From assembly GCA_026075535.2 (NCBI GenBank), contig AP026542.1, forward strand, positions 1,054,001-1,118,000: DNA of 64,000 nt, given 5' to 3'. Below are positions 21,328-33,035 of this stretch, in pieces. The position numbers and the translations under genes were made by a program. The stretch comes from Tricholoma matsutake (Eukaryota; Basidiomycota; Agaricomycetes; Agaricales; Tricholomataceae). A model generated the notes under the pieces. It ran no database searches and had not been told where the DNA came from. It saw nothing but the letters and a program-made list of their open reading frames with translations. Position 1 is the stretch's first letter. Each line of letters begins with the position of its first letter.

Positions 21328-24300
21328 GGCATGCCAGTGAGGAAAAGGTCCCAAGTTGTAATTGAGTCAGATGATGAGGAATCTACAGCAAAGGAAGTAG
21401 CAACTGTAGCAAGTGACACTAGTACTAGAGAGCCATCTAGTGAAGGTAACCAAGTACAATCTGTATTCTCCACATTCTGACACTTGATCTTTAGCAGTAC
21501 ATACTAGGGAACCTGGGACACATTCTGCCGAAGCAACCAATTCAAACAGGTTTCTTATCAATGTTGATGTTCAATATGTTCCTAAAATTCCCAAAGTTAC
21601 TCTAAAAGACCAGAGTCATGATGTGGACCAGTTTTTCTCACCATCATATTGATCCAAGGACAAAAATCATCAAAACTGCTGTATTTGCTTGTGTGTATAA
21701 TAGATCTTCATTACGAGGGTCATTTTCACTAACAACATTCAAACAGTAAAAGATCTCATAATAATCCTGTAGCATTATTTGCCGATGTAACTACTTTAAG
21801 ATGACACATGCAATCAAATCATAAGGCGCATTGGTTGACTTTCTTTTTGACTCTGTCGTGCTAAAATCTGCCTGGCTTTTCTAGGCAGTATATCTCCAAT
21901 GGGCAGAGAAGAACAATTTCACATCAATGTTACCAAAAGATGCCGAGAAACATCATAATGATGCTGCTGCTGATAAGCAGTCACACCTTGACCTACATCT
22001 CAGGGAAAAACTGCAGAAGGAGAGGGTGATCCCATATGATGATGATTTGTTCCACAATGCTGCTATTGAGTGGCTTGTATCTAATGTTGTGATGTTGAAA
22101 TGGCCAGTCCTTGAATCTGTACTAATTTGTGTTGTATATTCCAGCTGATCCAAGCATTTGAACACCCCACATTCCAGAACATGAATCACCTAGCTGCCCA
22201 TGCAACAAATGGAGTTAAGATTCCTGATCGCTGCCAAACTTGTGAAGCCATCATCAGTATGTTTAAATGGCAATTGACAGTGCTATGTGACAGGTTGAAT
22301 GTATGTGAAGTGCCTGCATTATCTCCATTTGCATTCTCACCAGTACTTCAGAGCGAGAAAGTGAAGGGGAAGGTTAGCTTAACCTGTGATGCATGGCAAG
22401 CTTCCAATTGTGATGGATACCTTGCAGTGACTGGTTCATGGACTGAAGAAGAAAATGGCAATTAGAAGCTTCAAACCACTCTGTTTGGCTTCACCCAGCT
22501 GAACAATGCACACAATGGGATGCAACTTGGTCAAGCATTGTTCAAGATTGTATCCCAACTTTGCATAGCCCATAAAGTAAGTACTGTCATCGTATTACAT
22601 CCAAAGATCCCCTAATTTGCATGAACTAGATCAGTTGGATCACTTGTGACAATGCTTCAAACAACAACACAATGTTACAGGAGTTTTCGAAACATATTTT
22701 AGCATACAGTGGCAAGATCTTTGATGTAAAGGCATATCACATTTGGTAAGTGAGTTAATTCACTTATCCAGAGACATACTCCCAATGTATCAGTTGTCTT
22801 GCACATATTATCAACCTGGCAATGCAAGCCTTGATATTGATGCACAGCAAATCAAAACATTTTGATCTGGCTGAACTGGAGGCCAATCTTCCAGCTGATT
22901 GTGGCTTTGATCGAGATGAGGTTGGGCTAGTATGGGCCATATGTGTGAAGGTATGGCTATTTTTTCATCTCATTTCCAATTGACAAAGGCTCATGATCAT
23001 GTTATTGTGATTAGGCACATTCATCCGCAAAACAGAAGCAACTCTTTGCAGACCTCCAAAAGTGAGAGGGTGTAAAGGTTGTCCATCAACTTCTTCTCAA
23101 TATGGCTGTATGCTGGTCATCTATATACATAATGACCTCATGAGCTGATTCAAAATGCACAGTACATAATTCTTGCTTAACTACAAACATGCCTAACTAG
23201 TAATAGATTGTCCAAGTCAATACCTTTGTTTATGAGATTGGAAGAGATGAGAAGGACCTCACCAAACAATTGAAAATTGATAGCTTGCAGCTCTCGGCAG
23301 GGGAATGGGAGTGCATCGGGTTATTTAATGACCTTCTTGCTGTGAGTCTCTTGCTTTCATCTAGACTCTAAATTCCTGACATGATCATTTTGGATACAGC
23401 ATGCTGATAATGCACAGCAAGCATTCTCATCTGATCAGGGAACCACCCTCCATCTCACTTTGCCTGCTCTTGAAGCATTACACAAGGCATGGACTAAATG
23501 GGCTGCTCATTCTAAGTATTGTGATTTTGTTCCTGCACTGGAAGCTGGCCTTGCAAAGATCAAAGAATACTATGATCGTACTGCAGATTCAGATGTGTAT
23601 ACATTTGCAATGTGTGAGATAACCTTTCTATTGTGTTTTGTAAGGGTCTGACCATCATTTCAAGTACTTGATCTGTCAAACAAAACTGAACATATTTGCA
23701 AATTTTGGGGTGATTAGAAGTTGTAAAGCATTCTCAAGAATGCCGAAGCGATGGTAAGTATTTTAGTTCCTTATTTTCCACATTACTGTATGCTGACTAA
23801 ATGGAATTATGTTACAGTACAAAGAACATTACATTAAGATCTACACAAACAACTCAGCACCATCACAGCCACAATGAACCAGAAAGTCAGCAATACACAA
23901 AGTTGGCATTCTGATTCATGAATTGTCCAATGATGATGATGATGCCAATGATGATGACCCTGTTGAACCCAGTGATTCAACAGCTACTTATACTCAAAGG
24001 ATCAGCTTGGGGATATGACAATTGTTGAGTGGTGGGGAGTACATATTTCTTCCGCATTATTATATGATTAGGCTGATTATGGTGTAGTGGAACTGTACTC
24101 AATATGAAGTCTGGGCATCCCTCGCATGCAATGTACTCCTGATCATGGCATCATCAGTTTCCAGTGAACACGCATTCTCATCTGTGGGAATCACCATCAG
24201 CAAATGCTGTAACCATCTAAAACTGGACATTGTTGAGGCTTTACAATTCCTCAAGTGTATCTATCACCACAACCTCCTATTCTGTGAAGAACCTAGTACT

Positions 24301-24450
24301 GAGCTCAAGGCAGAATTAGATGAGTATGAAGATGGTGTTCAGGGTGATGCAGAAAAGGTGGGTTGGGATGAATTGATTTCTGATCATACTGATGATGAGG
24401 GCTTTGTGGATTATGATGACGACAATGTATATGTGCAAGATGTAGCATAG
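21328..24450 (+). pseudogene. hAT-family transposase (decayed, multi-exon)
   Basis: Starts at about 21328 (MPVRKRSQVVIESDDEE). Recognisable hAT blocks in order: AIEWLV...FEHPTFQNMNHL (22060-22200), the catalytic-region block TCDAWQASNCDGYLAVTGSW (22381-22440), CDNASNNNTMLQEF (about 22640), CLAHIINLAMQALI (about 22797), DEKDLTKQLKID (about 23250), HADNAQQAFSSDQG (about 23400) and the C-terminal dimerisation block SSEHAFSSVGITISKCCNHL (24160-24215), followed by an acidic tail to 24447. At least one TAG (about 22463) and frame breaks occur, with several probable short introns. The first catalytic Asp lies in TCDAWQ. It could have mobilised the non-autonomous hAT-like elements nearby, but its 3' terminal sequence differs from theirs. 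Confidence 0.85.
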
Positions 24451-24477
24451 GGATATAGCATAGAAATAAATGATTTT

Positions 24478-24646
24478 TCTCCTGTGAGCCTGGGCCTGAG
24501 CCCAAGCCAAGCGTGAGCCAAGCTGAGCATTGTGCAAAGGCTCGGCTCTGAGTCAACACCACTGTAAGCCTGAGTCTGGTCAATCTGAGCCCAAGCCTGG
24601 GCTTTTGAGCCAAGCCAGGCCCTGCACATCACTATTGACAACAGCC
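24478..24646. repeat. Subterminal repeats and 3' terminus of the hAT element
   Basis: A block rich in GAGCC(T/C)(G/A)GGC and AGCCAAGC motifs ending ...CCCTGCACATCACTA at 24646. Clustered subterminal motifs and a CACTA-type end fit a hAT 3' terminus. The matching 5' terminus (expected to begin TAGTGATGTGCAGGG) was not found upstream, so the left end is lost or rearranged. Confidence 0.6.
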
Positions 24647-25100
24647 TATGTGAGGGTGTAGGCCACTAAACACAGAAAGCATTTGAGAATAAATTGAGAA
24701 GGGGGAGGAGGAGAACATTGCAGCTCTTGCAGCTCTCATCTATTTGAGCACTGATTGTGATTTCGCTCTATTGCCCCACAGCCTATATGGAGGCATACAT
24801 GACCCTTGATCAGCTGATTGAGGCACCGATGCTCATTATCTGGATCAACTTATGGGTACCTTGGAGAATGTGAATCTGGTTGTCATCCCCAACAATGCTG
24901 TGCACCATTGACATCAGTGTTCAATGTTCAACCTTGACATGGCCCCACTAATACTTGAAAAACTACAACTGTAACCCTTCCATCCAGCATCTGCACCTAA
25001 CAAGATGCTTCACTGTCCTGCAACCCTGAACCTTCGGCAAATGCTTCAAGAGTTCTGCTGGCCACTAGCTGGCAGCTATGTGTATCGACATTTAGTGGTG
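24647..25100. other. No recognisable gene
   Basis: No supported reading frame or repeat between the hAT 3' end and the C-terminal end of the DUF6729/exonuclease gene copy 1. Confidence 0.4.
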
Positions 25101-25607
25101 GGTGGAAATGGGGATCATTAGGTACATACTGCTGGGAAGTTTGTACACCGGCTACTCTGCCACCTCCTGTTGCAGTCATTGTGCCAGCACTGCACACATG
25201 TTCGCATTTTTTGCTTCAAAACAACAGGGCTGGGATCAGCATCACTGGGCAGTGCACGCTTCTTCCCCTTTGCGACTGACTTGCTGGCTGTAGTCAGTAC
25301 ATGTTTTCCATCTCCGTAGTGATACTGAATAGCTGATTGCTCAACGTGATGGTGGTCCAGGAGCCGTTGTACATGCCACCCATCAACCTCGTCATTCCTA
25401 GTCAGCTGGAGCTCAAGTGAATGGAATATTTGGTCAGACAGCAGTACAGGCCTGGTGGATTGGACTTGAGCTGAGGATCATCACGAGGGGGTGAAGTATT
25501 GCTGTAGCTCGTTATATGCAGCTTGATTGATGAATACAGACTGCTTCTCATTTGAGTTCTTCATCCATTTCTTCCAATGGGCTCATAGGTGCTCTGGAAG
25601 CTAAACA

Positions 25608-25769
25608 TATTGAGATGACTTGCGGTGGGACCACACAGAGCTCAGTCAATAGATTTCCATGCTTGTATTGGACTTGAACAAGCATGTAAAGAACTACAAA
25701 CAAGTCAACAACTATTGTAACTAATCAGTCACTGTCACAGTGATGTAGTTTGAAGTAATAAGTCCAACA
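25608..25769 (-). repeat. 3' LTR of the TRIM-like element
   Basis: 162 bp. It pairs with 27252-27415 over the full length. Differences include CG/TG, CG/CA and reciprocal CA/TG substitutions. Confidence 0.9.
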
Positions 25770-27251
25770 CTCCCCCTCAAACGAAGAAGTTGTGAAGGAT
25801 AAAGAATGTAATAAATGGAGTATACTCACTCCTCCTCAATGAATGACTTGGCTCCCCCTTGATCAGAGCAATGTAAGGAGTGTCAAATGAGGAATGAATG
25901 ATGATGTACTGTGAACATTGGAATATTTCCCGAAAAAAGATTTGTTGGTTTGCTGTACTGCTGATTCTAGTACAATTGGTTCTGTGCATGCATTCCAGTG
26001 TTTTGATGTCAAGTTGCAGTTTATGTAGTCATGCTGGACTTCCTCAATCATTCCCACTTGGTGCTTCGGTCCCCGGGCTCAGTTTATGGTCATGATGGAC
26101 ATCCCGAGTTTGTGCCTTCCTCCCAATGTTTTGGCGGTACAGTCAGTCATTCCAATGGATGCATGTCGGCATAGTCAGCAGTCATCTCATGTCTCATCCA
26201 CCTGGCCTTTGCCTGTTTCTTGTGTCAGTGGTCGGCAGTTGCATTGTGTCTCATCTGCCTGTCCTTGCCTACTCTTTGCCCTTCCTTCCTTGTCCAGCCT
26301 AGCCTTTGCCTCTCATCTGCCTTCCTTTGTTTCACTCCTCTCTTGGCAGTAGCCTGGGGTCAATACCCCTTACTCTCCCCCTCAAGCTGGATGTCACACA
26401 TTTAAGTATCTCCCCATTAAAATTCCCCCTGTTGTTCCCAGTGTTGACATGCAGATTGTACCCATTATTTTCACATTTAGCATGTCGTGATTCATCATGT
26501 TAGGGAATGGGTGGGTGGGCTCAAACATTTGTCATTGCGTTTGCTAGATTTGTTCCATCTCCCCCTCATGTCGCTGCTTTATGTACCTGTTATGTCCCTA
26601 TTCTACCCTAGCCAGCCCCATTGGGCTCATTCCATCAGGAGTTCTGGTGGATGTTGGTGATGTGGCAGTTTTCATGGCTTTTCAGCTTTGCAGGTGGGTT
26701 CTTCAGTCCTTTCATCAGTCCTTTCATTGACTTTCTACCTCCCTCTTCTTTCCTCCTGTTGGCTCTTATCCCTCTGGCTAGCATTCAATGCACTGCTCCA
26801 GGGCTTTTCATCCATTTCAGGGTTTTTGTGGGTTTTGGTAAGTTTTGTCGATGACGTGGCATTGAGCTTGCTAGCGGATTTGGTAGACACAGCCATGTGG
26901 TCTCTACCAATTCGTCTGCTTTGTCAGTGGCTTGGGCCATGTGCGTGATGCAGTCTTTTGGTGCGTTTTTCATCTGGTAGGGTTTTGGTGTGGTGCAAGG
27001 TGGTAGTTATCAGGTGGCTCATTGTATATTGCCTAGAGTGAGACTTTATGTAGTGAATAGAACAGCAGATGGTTAATAATAAAGCTAGATTTGTTGCCAG
27101 AGATTTTTGGGCCTTAGAGAACTGCCTGCAAGTGCCAGCAGGGCTTTTGGGTTGCCTTAGTGACCGAGTCTCCAGTCCAGTGGCATGGTCCCAGTACCAG
27201 GTTGATTCCCAGTACAACTGTGGTGAATGGGAGCCACCCATGACATGCTTG

Positions 27252-27415
27252 TATTGAAATAACTTGTGGTGGGACCATGCAGAGCTCAGTTGATAGATTT
27301 CCGTGCTTGTATTGGACTTGAACAAGCATGTAAAGAACTACAAACAAGTCAACAACTATTGTAACTAATCAGTCACACTGTCACAGTGATGTAGTTTGAA
27401 GTAATAAGTCCAACA
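27252..27415 (-). repeat. 5' LTR of the TRIM-like element
   Basis: 164 bp. Differs from the other LTR by transitions plus a 2-bp length change (CACTGTCACAG versus CACACTGTCACAG). Followed by the AAACA duplication at 27416-27420. Confidence 0.9.
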
Positions 27416-28581
27416 AAACAGACCATGGTTAGATAGATAGCACCAGTTCAGTTGACTGTAGCATACACACCTTGTAGTATATGTCTGGCCTGTTGCAGTG
27501 AGAGTTCTAGTCTCAAGCAAAATCCTCCCAGTTCAGCTCACGTTGGGCTTGGGGACCTGTGAGCATTGCTCAAAAGAAGAGCCATTCAGGCTTCGTGTGA
27601 ATTGGCAGGACTGTGATTTGAGTGTTTTGCTTTTTGGCTAGGTAGCAGTGGCAGGTGTTTGTGTCCTTCGCAAACTGGGGGTTGAAGGCATAATTCAACT
27701 TGTCTCATTGTTCCTCAGGCATCAGTAGAATTCCAAACAACTCTGTTGTTTGAACAAAGTTGTCACCATTGATCCATCCTTCCACAGGCAAGTTTTTGAA
27801 GTGAGCAGATGTCAGATCCAGCAGCTTTGAGATATGGTTTCTTGTCCAAATATCAAGTGAACATCATATGCCATCCCAGTGCAATTTAAGGTTCCAACCT
27901 GCCGTGAGGTTAGAGACAGAAAGTTGAACATCTGAAAACTGAAAGCCAAACATACCTTTAAATTGTGGTGCAGCACATAGTCATGGAGCGGCTCCACTGC
28001 AAAATCAGGTCCTGCATTGAAGGCACCAATCCATCAGATGATGTTCTGGTGCACACCGCCTTCGATGCCATTTGTACCTCAGATACACCGATATCGCATG
28101 AGGCCATACTTGTCCCTACCCCAGGTATAGTAGAGTGGAATGCTGTGAGGATCCGAGTAGAAGCCATGACAGATATTTTCCAGTACTGTCCCTGCGATCT
28201 TTCTGATAGCATCATTGAACAGTGTGAATGAATCATCCTTGGCATCTTTCAGGGGACCATAGACAGTAAACACCCAATGTACACATTCAAACAGCTCCTC
28301 TGGTTTTGGCACAAATCTCTTCACTCACTGGAGTAGCCAGCCTGGGTGTTCACGTAGCATGTCCTCAAACATTGCATTCTTCTCAGCAAGGAAATTGGTC
28401 AGTGTTGTTTTATCTTCTATATCATAGTCGAAAAATGTGCTATGGAGAGCACAAGCAAATGGGCGGTGGAGACCATGTGCTTGACTAATTGGTAATTGGG
28501 CCATTAAATGACAGATGTTGCCAAGAACCCAGGAAGGTGGAACTGAGGCACCACCACCACATTCCTTTTCAATCTCAGTCT

Positions 28582-28745
28582 TAGTGTTGCCACAGCTCAG
28601 CCATGTTTTTTGCTACTTTGGGAAATAAAATAGCTAAAAGTCTGAAAATATTTGAGGACCTAGATCCTCAAATATTTTCACACTTTTAGCTATGTTATTT
28701 CCCAAAGTAGCAAAAAAAAAAAGGGGCTGAGCTGTGGCAACACTA
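28582..28745. mobile_element. MITE with TAGTGTTGCCA ends, 164 bp
   Basis: Inverted ends TAGTGTTGCCACAGCTCAGC (left) and the complementary GCTGAGCTGTGGCAACACTA (right) match perfectly over 20 bp. The arms extend through GGGAAATAA(A)ATAGCTAAAAGT, leaving little loop. Flanking 8-mers CTCAGTCT (28574-28581) and CTTGGTCT (28746-28753) match at 6 of 8, an eroded duplication. Same end family as 18846-19129. It lies in an exon of the DUF6729/exonuclease gene copy 1. Confidence 0.85.
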
Positions 28746-31700
28746 CTTGGTCTTCAGAGCCTGCACTTTCTCAACACCAGCTGGATCAGCCACAGAGTTC
28801 TCTGTCTTCTGTTCTGAGGGATCAATCTCATCTAAGTTGTCGAACCATGAACCAGCATTGGGGGTAGAACTGGCATCAGGGGAACTGGTGGAGCCATCCT
28901 GATGCTTTGTTGCAGGAGCAGCTGGCTGAGTTGGGGTGAGAACATCATGAGGAGAGAGAAGCTCTGGATCTTTTGGCAGTAATTCCACCTGAGTTTGAAG
29001 ATGCTTCACCTTGCAGACCATATTAAAGGGCACTTTCAGGAGCAAAGAAAGTGGTGTATCAGCATGTGATGAAAGAAGCTCCCCAGAAACCAGGTGTCCA
29101 GGAATGATGATCTTGGTGATGGTGACTACAACTCTTGTCTTCATAACATTGATTCCCTTGTACTGTTTGGGGCAATCGGGAGCTAGATGTCCATGTGCCA
29201 CCACAAGAGATAGGTCAGGAGAGAATAATGATATGGGTGTTCCTCCAGATGTGGTGCTGTCAATAGGCTTTCTGACATCGGTGGCTGATAGTACCTTGAA
29301 CATAAGCCAAGTGGCATAGACAACTCAAGTTGCATAAGTGGCATGGGTTTCAGGGAGCTCTTTGTTCTCCCACTTGGTGCTGATGCAAATGGCAGGGTCC
29401 TTAGGTAGATACCGCCACAAAACAGTGGCTGCAAGGTCTGCAAGGCCAACAGTTGCCTTTGTTGTGGCATTTTGAGCCTTAGCCATAGCGCCAAGATCAA
29501 CAGCTCCAACAAACTGAGTGTCCCTCTCAGCTGAGAATTTACAATCCCGAAAAAGTTTTGTGAAATTGCCTGCAACTTTAAGCCCAACTTTTTTGATGCA
29601 AGGTGCATGGAGAAAGGCAAGCAGGCTAGATGAAAGCTTCCCCTCATGCCAGCAAGAGCCAAGCTGCGGTACATTCAGCAATCATGCAGTTTGAAATGGT
29701 CAACCATCACTGACTCCTGAGACACTGACCTGAAGCAAGTATATCTCCTTTTCTTGGGCAATGGAAATGACTGCAACCTGCCCATGAATCAATGAGCTCC
29801 GGTCAACTGGCCACTCCATATCCATTCCTACAAACATCTCTTCACCATTGGAGATATCATCCATTAGGCTACTCAGCCAGCTTTCAATCTGGAAAGACGA
29901 TGAAAGAATAGTGATGTGCCAGTCAGGGGGGCATTCAAGCTGCTCATATGCAGAGTGATCTGGAATGGGGAGAATGTCTCTGCAGAGGGAAGGGAAGATG
30001 TTCTCCAACTCCATTCTGTCAGCCCAGACATTATCTGTGAAGACCAGTTCAACTGGGGCATGTCCATAGGCTTTGAGAGATTGGGGAATGGTGGCCAGTG
30101 CAGACATGTACTGATTGTGGGCCTTTGTAGGTGTTAGAACCATTGAATGGATTTCATTGTATTCATTAGTGGTGGAATGAAGGGCACCAAAGACCGGGAC
30201 ACCATTCTGCTTTTCTAAATGCTTCACAATCTGCCAAAAATGTAAGCCACATGGACCGGGACATAGGATATCACCTCGGATACCTTAAAGCTATGGTCTA
30301 TCTCAAGCACTTGGGCAGGGAGCATTCCCATATACTGGTCCATCACAGGTGCATGAGCTGTGATGAATTTGACATAGAAAGTCCAAAAGTAATTTGCACT
30401 TGGTGAAAACCCTGCAAACCCATCTTGATCATCAAAGGAACTGAATGGTTGGAAGTTGGGAAGAAGGAGCTGTCCAGAGGAGCATAAACGAGCATAAATA
30501 AGCTCAAGGTATTGCAATTTCAGGAGCTCATAGCGACGAATGTGGTGCATTCTGATCATGTTCGCAAAGGGGTCTGGGCCCATGCAATGCAAAAAACAGT
30601 CACGAAGCAGAGCAGCAAGGTTGTCAGTGATGCCACCACAGTATGTGAGGTGGTGGGTAAAATGCATGGACACTGAATGGGGGAGAGCACTGAGCAATGA
30701 GGGGCTCCAGCTTTGGTATGTCTTCTTGCAATCGGGGTGAATGCAGGCATAGCGGTGACCTATGATGAAGATGCACCGATCAAGGTCAACAACCCGCCGA
30801 GGTGCCTTGGGCCATCCCCTAGCCTGGAGGAAGATGGTAGTTCCTTTTGTGCTCTTGCGCCCCGCCGAGCAGCAGGATGGACAGGGAATACAGCCAGCAA
30901 GCAGGTGGGGAATCCATACAAAGTAGCATGGCAGATAGAAATCTTCGGGAGTTGGTTGAAACTTTTGATGCGAACGGAAGAAAGGGGACATGACCCCATC
31001 GAAGAACATGTTTCGTTCATAGCACGTCGGCATCCTGGAGGGGTTCAACTTAATTACCAGTCACTCACGGGTGTCTGCATAGTCTGTTTTTAACCAGTTC
31101 AGCATTGCAGACCTCTCATGCTTATTGGATGGGATGGAGCCATCCAACTCCTCATCATCAGGTACTGCTTCGACAACATCTGCATCAAGACTGCTACTAG
31201 CACCATCTGCCACACCATCGCTGCTAAGTAAGTAATCAACATCCTCGTTGTTATCAATGTTGCATATCCCTACACCTATTTATTTGACAGGATGATAATG
31301 AGAAGATTGATCCAGAATGCAGCTGGCATACATACCTGCCACAGTCCCTCCTGCTCCAATGCCGCAACCCAAGCCCAACCCCTTGGGCGGCGACCACGCA
31401 TACGCCCACTCTCCCAGCTTTGATCCCTCAAGTGGATGAGCAGCAGCACTGGGTGGCCCCTGTCGAGATGAAGGCATGCCTGACAAACACAAAGGCACAT
31501 CCATTAGCGAAGGGAATCGGCGAGAAGAGAAACATACCGTGTTCAATGTTGAGCATCCTTTTATTTGGCAGCCCCGTCATGTCCAGCACGTCCTTTGCTG
31601 GTGTACAGTCAACGGGGCTATCAGTGTCCCATCCCTCCCTCTGCTCACCGACTCCAGCTTGCCCTGAGCCTCCGTCCGCAACCTCACCCCCTTGCTCACC

Positions 31701-32413
31701 ACGCTCACCCTCCCCACTACCACTGCAGGGTGAACACTTGGGTTTGTCGACAGGTGGCACAATCCCGTGAGATGTCGGTCCCTGAGAATCGACAGAGTCT
31801 GGTGAGGATGGTGAAAATGAGCTGCAAAAACGAAAGAAAAACACAATGAAAGAGCTTACCGGCACGTCGATCATCAGCTCCGCCACCACCTAGAGGGGGA
31901 AGCACTCCTACACCAACCATTGTCGTCTCGTACGTCATCTGCCCAGCGTCTGGACGTGTCAACGCAGATTTGGTTAGTGAACCCAAAGGTGGGTTGTGTG
32001 ATGACTTACCACAAGCGTCGGCACCTCCTGTGGGATCGGCCGCGTCCTGTGCATGTTGTCTCTCGGGCTCAGGCTGAGGAGACGTGATGGGAGTGGGAGT
32101 GGGAGTTCCTGAGCTTGCTGTACACCCCCGGATGGCAGTCGGAACCCTACTACTGCCTCCGCGACGCGTGTTGCCATCGCCGTCATCAGGGTCACACGAT
32201 GATGACGGCTGTGCTGCAAGGAGGAAATGAATGAAGGGAAGTCAAGATCAGTGAATCTCACTCACGGGTCGTTGTCTCCGGCTCTGGTTTCCTGCGCTTC
32301 TTCGGAGGACCACCACCCTTTGGAGGTCGACCGACGTTTCCTGCATTGGGTCCATTTCGTGACCCTTTTGGGTGACCAACGGGTCGCTTTGCTGCTTCTG
32401 AAGAACCTGGCAT

Positions 32414-33035
32414 GTCTGTCCTGAGAAGTCAATATCTAGATTTTTGAGTCGAGGTTGTCGTTCGTCAGATGAGTCTCGGGTTTTTTCTTTTTCGGTTGCG
32501 GTAGGGAGTCGCGTATGTCCCACGTTCAAACTCCGCTATGTTTCAAACTCGGTTAGGACCTATTGGCGCACACCTATAGTATGACTGTCGAGCGAAAAAT
32601 GAAAGATCAATAATCAATCAGCGTATATTGGATGTATGGTAATGGTACAAAGAGGCATATTATTCCAGATGGTAAAGCATGAGGAGAGAAGAGAACTCTA
32701 TGGACGTCTTGCCCAACGAGAATAGTGACCGACATCATCTCACGCTGCACCCGGTGTTGCAGATCTTCGTAGATCAGCTGTCACCTTACCGCTTCACTCT
32801 GGTGGTAGAGTGAGAAGGACATAGAGATAGGACCTGAAGAGACTTAAAAAGGCGAAATTGGGAGATTGACTGGCATTCCAGGTCACTCAATTGTCCTACA
32901 CTCACTTCGCTTCGCTCTGCTCACTTGATTGCCCGATGAAAAATTTATCTGCAATATCAATTATCAATCATAAGATAGTATATAGAAAAGATTCTCGGTT
33001 TCGTATCAGCTACAATCACAACGTTATAAACTAGG
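32414..33035. other. Intergenic region between the NTPase 3' end and gene copy 1 start
   Basis: No ORF or repeat supported. It should contain the promoter of the DUF6729/exonuclease gene copy 1 (transcribed leftward) and the terminator of the NTPase gene. No TATA box could be assigned with confidence. Confidence 0.4.

Larger units (their letters stand above)
25608..27415 (-). mobile_element. Short non-autonomous LTR retrotransposon (TRIM-like)
   Basis: LTRs at 25608-25769 (162 bp) and 27252-27415 (164 bp), read on minus as TGTTGG...CAATA. A 5-bp duplication AAACA flanks the element (25603-25607 and 27416-27420). The polypurine tract TTGAGGGGGAG (minus) abuts the left LTR at 25770-25780, so it is the 3' LTR. 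The 1.48-kb interior has no gag, RT or integrase, so the element depends on proteins in trans. It contains a second CTCCCCCTCAAG tract at about 26374, perhaps from an older LTR element. It sits inside an intron of the DUF6729/exonuclease gene. Confidence 0.9.
25100..32413 (-). pseudogene. DUF6729 / DEDDy exonuclease multidomain gene, copy 1 (broken)
   Basis: Start at 32413 (MPGSSEAAKRPVGHPKGS, with AT-hook-like GRPPKG). Short exons run down to about 31040 with GT-AG introns (for example donor GTATGT near 31540, acceptor GTCAG near 31482). Domains in order: DUF6729 with CxxC zinc pairs (31048-30300, FYLPCYFVWIPHLL; CPSC; CIHPDC); a segment with EIDHSFK and VFTDN (about 30295 and 30035) reminiscent of an RNase H-fold nuclease; a WRN-like exonuclease (GMDMEW at about 29820; second motif reads NFTKL where Asp is expected; third motif broken by TGA at about 29323); a conserved domain with RGTNGIEGGVH (about 28065) and GWINGD (about 27745); and a Cys-rich tail (CVQCWHNDC, about 25200). 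Damaged by a MITE, an LTR element in an intron, and several stops. Paralogue of 37121-42162. Confidence 0.75.
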
